Program-made: the position numbers and the translations under genes
Source: Synchiropus splendidus
Lineage: Eukaryota; Chordata; Actinopteri; Syngnathiformes; Callionymidae
DNA length: 64,000 bases
Assembly: GCF_027744825.2 (NCBI RefSeq)
Contig: NC_071336.1
Location: 23,791,001-23,855,000, forward strand
Direction of reading: 5' to 3'
The notes under the pieces: generated by a model
Seen by the model: only the letters and a program-made list of their open reading frames with translations
Told to the model about the DNA's origin: nothing
Database searches by the model: none
Part shown: positions 14,637-64,000 of the stretch, piece after piece
Layout of the letters: each line of letters starts with the position of its first letter
Numbering within the stretch: the stretch's first letter is position 1

Positions 14637-14952
14637 ATTTACAAAGTGGGGCAGAATTTCCTCTCTTATATGACTCTCTGCAGCTATAAAAGCTCTTGTG
14701 CTTGTGTGAAAGCTACAGTTCACATGAGAAGACTCCCAAACATGACACCCTTTAAATCATCTGGCAGCCTTGTGATTGTGTGTTGGACCCAGCTCCTCTT
14801 TTGTGTTTTTACGGAGCAGAACCGGCTTTAGTTTTTGGGATAGAAGGTCTGCCGAGGTTCATGCATCCAAGCTAATCACTCCTGTTGTCAGTGGATTTCC
14901 GTTAGCGGGGTCTGTTTTATGTTGCGGCAGCGTGTTCGGTGGTGACAAGCTG

Positions 14953-14977
14953 GTGTGTGTGTGTGTGTGTGTGTGTG
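14953..14977. repeat. (GT)n microsatellite
   Basis: About twelve GT units. Confidence 0.9.
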
Positions 14978-15214
14978 GAGCGGGAAGATAACGCAGCCCT
15001 GCTGGTCCTGTGACCTTCACCGTTGATAACGGGCACAGACGAGCGGTCAGGTCACATCTTATATGAGTTAGAGCTGACATGTTATTCTTTGTGTTTGAAT
15101 TTTAATGCGCTTCTGTCCCACTGAATTTTTTTAATGCCCCTAATGGCGAGGACAGGGTTGGACAGGTGAAGGTGGCAGAGGTTGACTTGCTGAGGCAGCC
15201 ATGAATGGGATTAA

Positions 15215-15563
15215 AGGCCCATTTATGCTCAACATTACCAAGGATGTTGCTGTTACTGCCCGATATGTAGCTCTAATGAGACATAAAGAAGACATAACAA
15301 TCGCAAAACAGTTGCGATATATTTAACGGCCTCACTAACCACAGCATCCCACAATGCTGTCTCCGTTTCTTCTTTTGTGCGAGCGGTATCTCATCTATGC
15401 TTCTTCCACAGCTTCCATGCTTGTTTTGGAGTTTCTTGTTGCTATAAACTTTTGACTCTGGGCTGCTCCCCCCGGTGGATATAATGGTGAACTGCAATAC
15501 CAACATAAAGAACGCATGGAAGACGGGTGCATTTTTGTTTGTAAGGGGAACATAAATGGGCCT
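15215..15563 (-). mobile_element. PIF-Harbinger-like MITE
   Basis: Terminal inverted repeats AGGCCCATTTATG (15215) and CATAAATGGGCCT (15551-15563) bound 349 bp. The reverse complement of its interior matches the sequence at about 35570-35800 (TGTTGGTATTGCAGTTCAC, a GGGGGAGCAGC motif, GTTAAATATATCG). The GGCCCATTTATG end resembles PIF-Harbinger elements, but a clean 3-bp target duplication is not seen. Confidence 0.55.
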
Positions 15564-16439
15564 GAAGAAGGTGAAAAATGCCTTGATCCTTCATAGGACA
15601 AGAGAGACGGCCATCTTGGTCGTTGGACTCGCTCATCACCCTCCATGGGATGAACTGGTTAACGTGTCTTTCATTGACTTGAAGATGAAATCCAACCATG
15701 TTCTGAATGTGGGATGCAGGTCCTTTTAATGGGCTTTAGTTCCAGTACGTACCAGTTAGAGTCTTGGGTTTGGAGACCCTGTGGATCTCATCTCCATTTT
15801 GCCATATGACATGGTGCTCCATGAAGTTCTGACTTTCTCTTTCAACTTCAAGGCTTAGTGTAATAGGGGCAACATGAGTTTCAACTTCTCAGGAGTCTTG
15901 TTCGTGAGTGAGGGAAGGAGCATCAAGTCTCCAACTCTGCCCGTTGTGCTGTGCTCAAAGGGGAGCCAAAAGGCAAAGCTCTCAGTCGGATCTCTGTTGT
16001 GTGTTTGAGCACCATAGTTTTGTTGGCACCACTGTCTTTACAAGCTGATGCAGAGTGACTGAGCTGAAGCTCTGAGTTAAGAGGACTGTGCAGTGCACCG
16101 AGCTGATGAGTTTAAAACACAGTCTTGAGGGACTGGCACATTATAAACCCATTATTCTTCCGCTCCCGGCGCTTGTTAGCAAGTCCAGCATTTCTAGATC
16201 ACGATGGACTTGATCAAGCACTGTTGAAGCTTCATCTTATCAACTGTTTTCCTCATCAAGAATTTCTGATTTCCATTAAATCTTCCTATTGGCCTCCCCT
16301 TCCGTCCCTCCTTTTATTTTATCCCTGCTGAGGGATGACTGGAATTCCTCATTTCAGCTGTCTCCACTTCCAGTTGGACTGCTATCACGCACCTTTTCCT
16401 GCCCCCTCCCACTTGACGCTCCACTTTTTCCTCTCTTGA

Positions 16440-16911
16440 TTCTTGGCGTCGCACGGCTGTGTGTGTGTGATCCAGGGAAAAGCACACAACCCTCTCTCTC
16501 TGGTTCTCGGTGTCTTTCTCATGCGGGACACTTTGCTCCAGCGTGTGAGGGATGGGACCTACTTTGCATGCCTCAGTTAATGAGCTTATCCTGTGCGAGC
16601 AGCTTGGACCGCCGCAGGATCCTGTCGTAGTGGGCACCGGTTAGTGCTTCGTGGTCACAGAGGTGGACCACAGAGAAGGAGCCGATGACGGAAGCAACTC
16701 TGCCGCATGTTTGGTCTTTGGACTGTCTGCCGGCCAGCAGCACTGCAGCTCTCCTGCTCTCTCTCTCCTCCCCCCCTCCTCTGCTACCTGACTCTCTCGC
16801 TCCCTCTCCGTCCCAAAGCTCTGACAAACCGCTTTTCTAGCTGCATCACGTCTTACGCAGCAGCTTCTCGCACCGCATTCTTCCGCTACCTCCACTTTTT
16901 TTGGGGCCAAA
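16440..16911 (+). promoter_or_regulatory. Putative svil 5' UTR and promoter region
   Basis: A pyrimidine-rich stretch lies immediately upstream of the proposed first coding exon. An in-frame TGA at 16822-16824 closes the frame upstream of the ATG at 16912, with no intervening in-frame ATG. No convincing TATA box or transcription start can be fixed. Confidence 0.35.
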
Positions 16912-56063
<39,152 letters not shown>

Positions 56064-56380
56064 AGCCTCCAGTCCACAGCCATCGAGCGCCCTGCTCTGC
56101 TCTGCTCTTCCTGTATGTTTGTCTATTAGAAATAATTTATATTTGTAACAAGTGTATATAGGTGTGTCTGCTTCCTGACTATCCAGAGATGAATCATCTG
56201 TGTGTCGCAGTATGTCGTCGCTGCTGGGAGCAGAACCTCCTGCGGCGACACGGAATGTATTTTAAACCCTGAAATGTATAGTGCCTTGCTTTTGTGTACA
56301 GTTTCTATACAGACCGTAGAAGGCTTTTGTCATAATAAATATACTGAACTATTAGAGGAATAAAAGTGAGATTTATCTGG
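56064..56380 (+). other. svil 3' UTR
   Basis: About 300 bases follow the stop. AATAAA occurs at 56334-56339 and again at 56359-56364, with a GT-rich stretch just downstream (TCTGGTTGTGCTTG). Confidence 0.8.
56334..56339 (+). terminator. Polyadenylation signal AATAAA
   Basis: Canonical hexamer about 270 bases after the svil stop codon. A second AATAAA lies 20 bases further on (56359-56364). Confidence 0.75.
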
Positions 56381-57115
56381 TTGTGCTTGACATTCTTCAC
56401 TAGAGGGCGCCACAGCACCGAGCACAGCAGAGGAGCCGGTTAAACGGAATCAAACCATCGAGCTCTACGTTTTAAGTTCAGCCCTCCAGCAAGAGGAGAG
56501 CTGGGAGAGCCACAATGAGGACATGAAAGTGGGGAAAATAAGCGGAAATATATTCCATTTCAGCGGGTTTAGATTTCTATATTCCTGTTTATTTTTCATT
56601 TTTATTTCCATTCATATTTCCACATTTATGTCCTTCTCACTTGTGAATGCTTTGACATTCAGTTAAAAAAAACGTATTTCCCATTAAATCCGTGATCCCA
56701 CTCAAGTGTCACATGTTCCAGGTGAGTCACATGACTGGGTCAGTGGCCTTTGTGTCACCTGACACTCGGAGTGCGCCGGAAATGATTGACCTGCATTTAT
56801 TTCTTCAACATGATCATATGGTGTTTTTAGCATTTGAAATGTCATTGATACCGAATGAGCCCACCTGGACAGTAGGTGGCAGTCGTGTCCCTTAACTCAC
56901 TCATATGACGCAGAAGAACCCGAGCAAGCGTTTGTGTTGAAAACATTGAAACGTTTTGGCTGATTATCAAGTTAATTTGCTGGCAGATAAACAGTGGCAA
57001 AAAGTCTTAACAGTTTTAGTGAGTGACCTTTGATGTCACTGCAACACGTGACAACTACAATAACTATGATTAAAGTGCTGCAGATTTCTTTGGCAACAAC
57101 CATTAAAATGAGTGG

Positions 57116-57236
57116 TGGTCTATCTGTGTCAGACGGACCTGCGTGCTGTCCAGGGTGTCCCTGACCTCTCCCACTAACAAGCTAGGATGCATATGTGGGA
57201 GAAAAGGAATGAACTTTGACCTCTATGCTTCAACTT
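57116..57236 (+). repeat. L2/SINE-tail-like repeat, copy 2
   Basis: Homologous to 54533-54650: CTGTCCAGGGTGTCCCTGACC, AGCTAGGATGCATA and GAATGAACTTTGACCTCTATG. Confidence 0.55.
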
Positions 57237-58661
57237 ATCAGACTATTACCCACTACACTACCGCTACTACATTTGGAACACTTAGTATCCTTATACTCAA
57301 GTATCTTAAAGAAATTAACTAAATATACTACATTTTTCTGAAAGATTTCAGGTGTAATTATTGAGGCGATGCAGGAGCAAAGGATTGTGGATGGGGGTAG
57401 GAAACATTTGTTATCGTTGTTTGATACTTTTGTTTTCATTGAACAGCTGAATAACTGTCACTGTAACTGTGAGCCTCCGCTGTCAACCATAGGTGATGTG
57501 TATAGTGAACTGTATTAGCGTTTTCACCGATAAATAATGCGATCTTTAAACATACATTGAACTCTTGAAATGTGGATGGGAAGTATCTACCTAGTACACT
57601 AGTAGTATACCCAATACTTGGAAGTATACTTAAGTAGAAATCTTCAGATTTAGTTAGATGACGTATAAAATCCGTCACCTTTCTAGTGAACTGCAGGTAT
57701 ATGGTTTGGAGTTTACTTACTAATACTCAAATACATTGTACTACATAAAATGAACTTCAAGTAGACTAGTTTTTGGTCAGGGAAAGTAAACTAAGCCTCA
57801 TGAGTGAAGGCTCAGCCTCCAAAGTTGGTGGCACGGTGATTCGATTCCTCTTTGTTCAGTAAAACCAACCAAGTCTTTACATGGAGAAGAGTGATGACAC
57901 AGTTGGGCCAACCCTGGGAGCGTCTTGGAAGGAGCAGAAGATCTAGATCCTGCTGACCTCAACCAGGTGAGTCACTGTTCAGCATGTTCGTGAGCGGGTT
58001 TCAAAGTTGTTTGGGAGCAGCAGTGGACAAGGTTGGATGTGTGCGCTGCAGTCAAAACTCACCAGCTCATTTTCCAGGCCGCCCTCCAGCTCCTGACACA
58101 CACACACTGGCTCAGATGTTCTCAATATCACGCTCTGGCCCGCACCGAGGAACACGAGCAATTAGAGGGGAATTTCATGCAATCACAGTAGAACAATATA
58201 CACAGCAGGTTCGTGTTGATGGAGCGTCCAAGCCTTGCTCAACAGCACCTCTGACAGCCAGTCCCAAAACAGCAACACGGCAGGGGAGAAGAAGAAGAAG
58301 AAGAAGGAGCTGCTGTCGGTGTGGAAATGTTTGGCAGGACGCTGCGTGGTTCTCCTGCGTTTCATCTGCGGCAGATGCCTCCTCTGAACTCCTCCGGCCT
58401 GCGAGGAGTTTGATCTGTGACACCCAGCGTATCCTCCCTCCCACTCACGGAAGCGCCATCCAAATCCCCCCACACTCGCTCCGTGCTGTCTCCGGAATGT
58501 TGGTGGGATGTACAGTAACACACACACAGGCTGCGCGTACGTGCTTCTGAGCGTTAGCTTCAGCCAGCTTTTCTTCTCGCTACAATCCTTTTACAAGTCA
58601 CAAGACATGAAGGTAACACACACACACAGGATGGTAGAAGCACATGAACCTTCCGCCTCCA

Positions 58662-58687
58662 CTCCATCCATCCATCCATCCATCCAC
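58662..58687. repeat. (CCAT)n microsatellite
   Basis: Short CCAT run upstream of the larger array at 59010. Confidence 0.85.
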
Positions 58688-59009
58688 CATGACTGATTCC
58701 TCTATTCATCCCACCCACTGAATCATCTTCCCTTCCTTCCAGTGCATCCATCTACTGACATCTGTCCCCCCATCCTCTCATCCTTCTCTCCACCCATCAC
58801 TTCACTCCATCCCATCTCTCCATCCAGAACCATCCTGCCGACCCTTATTCAAATCATTTTCGCTGTCGTCCATCGTTGATTCCAATACATATTTATTTCT
58901 CTCTGTTATAGACACACATCCATCTGCAGCTGCTGGCATCAGTCGACTGTAGCAGCCTGCAACATTCGCCTCCTCATTCATTAGTTCCTTAAAGCCATCA
59001 ATCTTTGGA

Positions 59010-59368
59010 TCATCCATCCATCCATCCATCACCCACCCATCATCCATCCATCCATCACCCACCCATCATCCATCCATCCATCACCCACCCATCCATCCAT
59101 CCATCCATCCATCACCCATCCATCCATCCATCCATCCATCCATCCATCCATCACCCATCCATCCATCCATCCATCCATCCATCCATCACCCACCCATCCA
59201 TCCATCCATCCATCCATCACCCACCCACCCACCCATCCATCTTCCATCCATCCATCCATCCATCCATCTGTCCATCCATCCATCCATCCATCCATCTGTC
59301 CATCCATCCATCCATCCATCCATCCATCCACCCACCCACCCACCCATCCATCTTCCATCCATCCATCC
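59010..59368. repeat. (CCAT)n minisatellite array
   Basis: About 360 bases of CCAT units interrupted by CACCCACC, CTGT and CTTC variants. Both strands are open because the 4-bp unit lacks stops (periodic HPSIHPS on plus, DGWMDGW on minus). These frames are repeat artefacts. Confidence 0.95.
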
Positions 59369-59689
59369 AAACTAATCACTCACCCATCGAACATCGTCTC
59401 AACATCCAACCCAATTACAATCAGCATAACTCTGATTTGCTCCCCCACAACGACCCCAACATGACCGCCGTTGATATTCCCCGACTCGCTCTGATGAATG
59501 TGGATAATAAGTGTGTTATTAAAACGTCTGAGTCAATATTTTGTTGTTCCTCCACCACCCAAACAAACCCGAGGAACAGAACCTCCCTGATGCTCCATTA
59601 AGCATCTGGCTGCCGTCTCCTACGGCAACATAATGTTGTGTTTACGATCTCTGTGTTAATTCAACACCAGCTTGGGTGCGAAATGGCAC

Positions 59690-59953
59690 ATTAGAGCTTT
59701 AGCATCATTTACTTCTGGATATTTGGCCTTGGCAGCGAGCCGGGTCGACGCAACATGAGAACGATTAGGCGCCAAATAAGGCGGATTCTTGTCTTTCCAT
59801 TCCTTCAGAGTTCTTATTCGCGCGCGGATTAGACCTCGCTCACAATAGCCGCGCGCTCGCCTCTCCTCTGGAAAAAGCTCTAAGCTCCTCACTTCCTGTC
59901 CAAAGTCTCAGAAAGCCACTTCAAAGCGAGCGAGTGGAGGTGATTTATAGGAA
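59690..59953 (+). promoter_or_regulatory. CpG-rich putative promoter of a downstream gene
   Basis: Dense CG dinucleotides (GCGAGCCGGGTCGACGC, TTCGCGCGCGG, AGCCGCGCGCTCGCC) stand out from the surrounding sequence. They directly precede an ATG exon with a signal-peptide-like frame and a consensus donor. Confidence 0.45.
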
Positions 59954-60008
59954 ATGAATTTGGGAAAGACGACTTTCTTCTCTCTTCTGCTGCCCTGGGC
60001 TCTTAGTG
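59954..60008 (+). CDS. Possible first coding exon encoding a signal peptide (gene unidentified)
   Basis: ATG at 59954 opens MNLGKTTFFSLLLPWALS: a short basic n-region, a hydrophobic core (FFSLLLPWAL) and a small-residue end. It stops one base into a codon at GTAAGC. A phase-1 signal-peptide exon under a CpG-rich region is the usual layout of secreted or type I membrane protein genes. The following exon is not certain; a candidate starts at 63126. The protein family is not recognised, and the gene would continue beyond the window. Confidence 0.45.
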
Positions 60009-60922
60009 GTAAGCTCTGCTTGTTAACCCAGATTTAGATCCTGACGCGATTCAGCCCATAAAAACGGTGTGGATTTATTTGGCGTGGAGCTGAGCCACGT
60101 GCCGCCAGCTCAGGTCCGGAGCGCCGAGGCATCCCAGTCTGTTGGCTGCAGGGGAGCGTGACACTCAAGAACCAGTGCTTTATGAGCGGCCGCACGGCAT
60201 GACAACACATCCCATGTGATCACGTCCTCCTCCGGAATCGGGGGTTTCCTGGTGCTGGACTGGTTTCTTAGAAAACAGCCATAAACCTGCGATGTGGAAA
60301 ACTTTGAGGTGTCCAATTACTTGTTGGTCAGAGAACAGAAAATAGTTAAAGGAGACAGAGGAGTGATGGAGAATAGGAAAACAACCCGGTTCAGGGATGA
60401 GTTCATGAGGCATAGAGCGGCGACTAGGCTAAGTTAGCGATGAACCGGAGGTCCGCACCTCTGTCATCAGCTGATCTGCTTGTAGACATAGCGCCTGACT
60501 CTTCCAGGAACCACCTCACATTTCATGACTGAGTAGACCAGACCGTCGTTGGCGATGCTCTGTGAACCGGGAGCATGTTTTTTAGTCTTCTCCCAGGACA
60601 TTTTAATAACGTGTTTCATATTCTGTTTGTTATTGTGGGACTCAGAAGTCACTGATTCTTCTTAATTTCGTTTTTATAGGAGCCTAATCAGCAGATTCCC
60701 AAGTTACTGTCCACAAATTACAGGTTGAGACGGATCCTTTTTGTGACAGAGAAGGAAATCCAGAGGCCACATACGAGGAACAGACACTGAAGGAAGGCTG
60801 ACTTTCCCTGCTCCACCCACAGATCGCATTTGATGTTGCATGTCGAGACAAATGTGTGTCCCCCAGTTCCCAGGAGAAGGCAAGATGATGTCATCAAGAT
60901 GAGCTTATGAATACTGCACGGT

Positions 60923-61110
60923 AGTGATGGGTAGCTGAGGTATTATAAAAGCATTGCAGGGTTGTTGAAACAGTGACCTAATTTTCACTAGATGGCGCTG
61001 ATGTGAGGTTTCATTGAATCAGTTGTTCAAGTCTAAGCATTTTACAGCAGACAGTGCCACCTGGTGGCCTCTGAAAATCAGGACACTGTTTCATGAAACC
61101 TCACCAACTC
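60923..61110. mobile_element. MITE copy D
   Basis: Begins AGTGATGGGTAGCTGAGG. The interior has TAGATGGCGCTGATGTGAGG, TTTTACAGCAGACAGTGCC and CTGGTGGCCTCTGAAAATCA, then GTTTCATGAAACCTCA. Closely matches copy C at 50102. Confidence 0.75.
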
Positions 61111-62754
61111 TGCGTCTACTTTCAAGGACTAGTGGCGCTAATACGATGAATCGATGGCAGAGACGGGTACGTTGATTTTCTTGCTGTGAGTCATGTTTAC
61201 GTTAGAGGCTATATTGCACAGCACAGTGTATTGGTCAAACAGTTGACAGTGATGTCACAGCTCTCCCCAGCTTGCATTCAGGAACCAGGCTGGAGAAGGT
61301 TTCCGTGTCACCACTCTGCGTGGAATGGCCTCGAAAACGGAAACGCTCACACCCTGGTTCTACCTGGGTGGAACCGGTACAGTGGAAAAGCTCTGTGATA
61401 ACAGTCTGTTGTGCTTGAGCCTTTTTTTTATTATTTTATTTTTTGAGACAAGTTTAGGGATGTTTTGGACGCACTGAGAGGTGAGATGGCTTGCTGGGAC
61501 CAGCGTTAGTGATGAGAAAGACATCAAACCAAGCCGCAATAAACTCAACACGCTTGAGTCACTGAGTAGCTGGAAGCCTCTTGCTGTGACCTCAGTGTAC
61601 AACACTTTCTACTGACCACAGCCGTGGCCACCAACCATGGGCTCGTCTGCTTCTCCTCCACCAATCCACTGCTGCTGTGAGCTGCGCAGGAAGACTCTGT
61701 TAGCCTGTGCGTTCGTCGCTGCTCTTTGCCTCGTTCAGTGTGTTTAACCTGCTGGCTCCTTCCTGTCTCACCCTGTGAGGGAAACACATCACTTTCTTTG
61801 GACTGATGTAAATTTTGGGTCCTTCAGTTGCACTGTTATTGAAACTTCCTTATCGAAGTTTCCTGTCCCAGTCTGAAGTCTTTGGTCTCACATTCCTGCC
61901 CGTCACGTTTTGTTAATGTTTTCATGCTCGCAGAGCAGATGCAGGCGAAATGATCTGCAGGTGTGAGCCATCGTGAGAGAGGCAGGTGATCTTTGCTCAG
62001 AAACGCATTCTGTCAAAGTTGTTGTTGTGGTCAGTTCAGTCGAGTTACCTGGTGCGACTTGTGTGAGTCATCTACCCAGATCCGTCACATGCTGCTGAAC
62101 CAGAGTCAGCGACTGTCCTTCCACTGCCATCTGGCGTCATGAGTGTCTGATCAACACTAGCCTGCTCCCCTCCTGCTCCCCGTCATCCTGCCGTCTCTCT
62201 GTGGGGAGGGTGGGGCTTCTGAGCTGCTCACCAGGTGATGAAGGGCTGCAGGCGCCGGTCTGGGTGGTGGTGGTGCTGCGGCTCTGGAGCCTGCGGTCCG
62301 GCCTCGGTGGTCCGCATGATGCTGGTTTTTCCACTCCTAAATTGCTGCAGGAGCCTCGCTGCCAAGCGTGTGCTGCGGGGCTCACGAGGCTGGAGCGGGT
62401 CGCTGGTGTCGTGGAGCAAACCCACAGAGCGAGGTTTGAGAGGCATCAAACGGCAGGGGAGGGTCAGGTGAGAGCGCCGCACACAGGAGAGAGTGACTCA
62501 GCCCCGGGACATCCACAATCCAGCAAGCAGGGAAGCTCAAACACCACGCCACAAGTGTGTCCTGTGATCCAGCTCCAAGCTTCGCTCGGCTACACACACG
62601 ACGCACACACTCACCTATCTGTACACAACACACAGCTGCTTTTATTCTCCGCCACACTTGTCAATGAAGAGAAACATGAAAGTCACTCACAAACCCATTG
62701 CCCAAAGGCCCACACTGGGATTCAAACCACGTCTTACTCATATTTACGAATAAG

Positions 62755-62885
62755 TGACAAGGCTAGGACTATGATGTTTGCTGATGATATAGTGATCTGT
62801 CGAGAGAGTGAGGAGGAGCTGAGGGTGAAGATGAAGACATGAGCACATTTGACCTCAGTGAAGGGAAGGATGTTGAGCAAATGTA
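62755..62885 (+). pseudogene. Non-LTR reverse transcriptase relic (FADD motif)
   Basis: The frame reads TMMFADDIVICRESEEELRV before a stop at about 62840. This matches the catalytic F/YADD box region of RTE-like LINE reverse transcriptases (TMMFADDIVICxES). A shifted frame just after reads KGRMLSKCK, possibly the RRGMKVSRSK segment that normally follows. The upstream part of the long open frame (from 62201) is unrelated. A dead fragment. Confidence 0.65.
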
Positions 62886-63125
62886 AATAGCTGGTATTAT
62901 TTAGCCTTGGAAGCTCTTCATTGAGGAACTAGCAGAAACGGTCGCACGCTCCCGTCACTCGGGACATGTGACCTCACCTGGCGGCTCATCTCCATTCTGT
63001 GCGCTCAGCTTTTCATCTATTGTTGCAGCCGCAGCCATTTGTCTTGCGGAGCATATATTTATATTTAAGACTTGTAAATTCCCTTCATCCATAAAGATGA
63101 TGGAAGTCTCTGTTTTTCTCAACAG

Positions 63126-63220
63126 CGCCGTCTCCACACGACCAGCCCGAATCTGTCAATGTAAAGCAGATGCCGTGGTGTCGGCCGCTGCGGTCTGTAG
63201 AGCTAAATCAAAAGCAGGGC
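63126..63220 (+). CDS. Candidate second exon after the signal-peptide exon
   Basis: A strong acceptor (CTCTGTTTTTCTCAACAG) is followed by CG, which completes the G left by the 59954 exon to Ala, giving ALSA, a plausible signal-peptidase site. The frame then reads PSPHDQPESVNVKQMPWCRP and is open to TGA at 63221. The donor is not settled (GTAAAG at about 63162 or GTAGAG at about 63196 are possible). No homology recognised; speculative. Confidence 0.25.
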
Positions 63221-63591
63221 TGAAGATCTCGGCGACGAACACGATACCCGCGCAGGACTCGGGCTGGGCCTCAGGACATACCTGCAGGCTCAGAAGTGTT
63301 TGATTCCAGCCCCCTCCTCCTCCTCAGCGCTTCTTCATCACCACCTACTGAACACGTCTTCAGCCAAAGACGCAAAAATGATGCAAGTGGAAGCAACGTG
63401 CTGAGTGTGGGCCGCGTTTGTCACGTTCACAGGCAGATTGCTGTGATCCTGCGTCGTCAGCTCGACGCGTCTTATCAGAGCGCTGCAGCCCTCGAGTGCA
63501 GTCGGACGGTGTCTCTGCAGGTGCTGCTCATGTGGAGTCAGAGAAGAGCAGGGGAGTCACAGCCGCTGCTGTTTGTGAAGCAACACTGGGG

Positions 63592-64000
63592 GAGTGAGTG
63601 AATGAGTGAGTGATGAATGTGAGAAAGTGAGTGAGTGAGTGAGTGAGTGATGAATGTGAGTGAGTGATGAATGTGAGTGAGTGAGTGAGTGATGAATGTG
63701 AGTGAGTGAATGAGTGAGTGATGAATGTGAGTGAGTGATGAATGTGAGTGAGTGAGTGAGTGAGTGATGAATGTGAGTGAGTGAGTGAGTGAGTGAGTGA
63801 GTGAGTGATGAACGTGAGTGAGTGAATGAGTGATGAATGTGAGTGAGTGTGAGGGACTGATGAATGTGAGTGAGTGAGTGATGAATGTGAGTGAGTGAGT
63901 GAGTGATGAATGTGAGTGAGTGAGTGATGAATGTGAATGAGTGAGTGAGTGAGTGAGTGAATGAGTGAGTGAGTGAGTGATGAATGTGAGTGAGTGATGT
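63592..64000. repeat. (GAGT)n/GATGAATGT compound minisatellite, runs off the window
   Basis: GAGT units alternate with a GATGAATGTGAGTGAGT higher-order unit in irregular numbers up to the last base. The array is cut by the window end. Confidence 0.95.

Larger units (their letters stand above)
1..16911. other. Upstream noncoding region of svil
   Basis: No coding exon is recognisable on either strand. The open frames here are short, mutually overlapping and lack family motifs. The region holds a hairpin (1777-1806), a CA/TA microsatellite (6866-6925), an L2/SINE-like tail (7028-7103), hAT relics (about 9840-9935, 11384-11583 and an end at 14636), and a PIF-Harbinger-like element (15215-15563). 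Noncoding 5' exons or enhancers of svil could be present but cannot be read from sequence alone. Confidence 0.6.
56381..59953. other. Intergenic region downstream of svil
   Basis: No gene recognised. Contains a repeat copy (57116-57236), (AAG)n (58286-58308), CCAT tracts (58662-58687, 59010-59368) and a CpG-rich patch just before 59954. The long open frames across the CCAT array and at 57984-58550 are not coding-like. Confidence 0.6.
60009..63591. other. Region between the signal-peptide exon and the terminal minisatellite
   Basis: Contains MITE copy D (60923-61110), a reverse transcriptase relic (62755-62885) and a candidate second exon (63126-63220). Nothing else supported. Confidence 0.5.

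Noticed and set aside
57815..57845. GGTGGCACGGTG...TTCGATTCC as a tRNA or tRNA-derived SINE promoter
   Set aside because: Only short A/B-box-like strings are present, at the wrong spacing, and no cloverleaf can be drawn.
57984..58550. 188-codon plus-strand frame downstream of svil
   Set aside because: Composition is erratic, it crosses an (AAG)n run, overlaps equally long minus-strand frames, and shows no motif or splice context.
59005..59601. 198-codon plus-strand frame and 116-codon minus-strand frame
   Set aside because: Both are produced by the CCAT repeat, whose unit contains no stop in any frame; the peptides are purely periodic.
62201..62754. Upstream part of the 213-codon frame that ends in the FADD motif
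   Set aside because: Only the last 30 or so residues resemble a reverse transcriptase; the rest is low-complexity Gly/Trp/Arg sequence with overlapping open frames on the other strand.

Overview
The window is vertebrate nuclear DNA, almost certainly from a teleost fish. It has long multi-exon coding structure with GT/AG introns, several introns of only 60-150 bases, CA/TA/CCAT/GAGT simple repeats, and remnants of repeat classes typical of fish genomes (hAT and PIF-Harbinger-like MITEs, RTE-like LINE fragments, L2/SINE-type tails). The species cannot be fixed from the sequence alone.

One gene dominates: a plus-strand supervillin (svil) gene. I reconstructed it as 39 coding exons from an ATG at 16912 to a TAG at 56061-56063, with a 3' UTR and AATAAA signals at 56334 and 56359. 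Every junction keeps reading phase, and the joined CDS is 6,561 nt (2,186 residues), close to the roughly 2,200 residues of the long (archvillin) form of mammalian supervillin. The start of the standard protein ([15 protein letters not shown]) lies at 27168. The disordered, basic N-terminal half occupies exons 4-23, the gelsolin-like repeats exons 24-37, and the villin headpiece exons 38-39, ending in KKAKGLF.

Three upstream exons (16912, 24915, 26427) plus the 5' part of a fourth (27112) add about 90 in-frame residues ahead of the usual supervillin start. A coding-like AT-rich open frame sits in intron 10 (35102-35395). Extra phase-0 cassette exons are seen or suspected around 44122 and 45391, and a possible 21-nt microexon at 55812 would insert seven residues inside the headpiece.

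Positions 1-16911 hold no gene I can support: only simple repeats, transposon relics and unique noncoding sequence. Downstream of svil, a CpG-rich stretch (about 59690-59950) precedes a signal-peptide-like first exon (59954-60008) with a good donor, probably the 5' end of an unidentified secreted or membrane protein gene that continues past the window. The end of the window is a GAGT-type minisatellite.

Transposon-derived content: a 655-bp hAT-type element with an 8-bp target duplication in intron 17, four copies of a MITE with a TGATGGGTAGATGAGG-type end, two copies of a PIF-Harbinger-like repeat, two antisense LINE fragments in intron 1, and a reverse transcriptase FADD-motif relic near 62770. 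The last svil intron contains an imperfect 311-bp tandem duplication.
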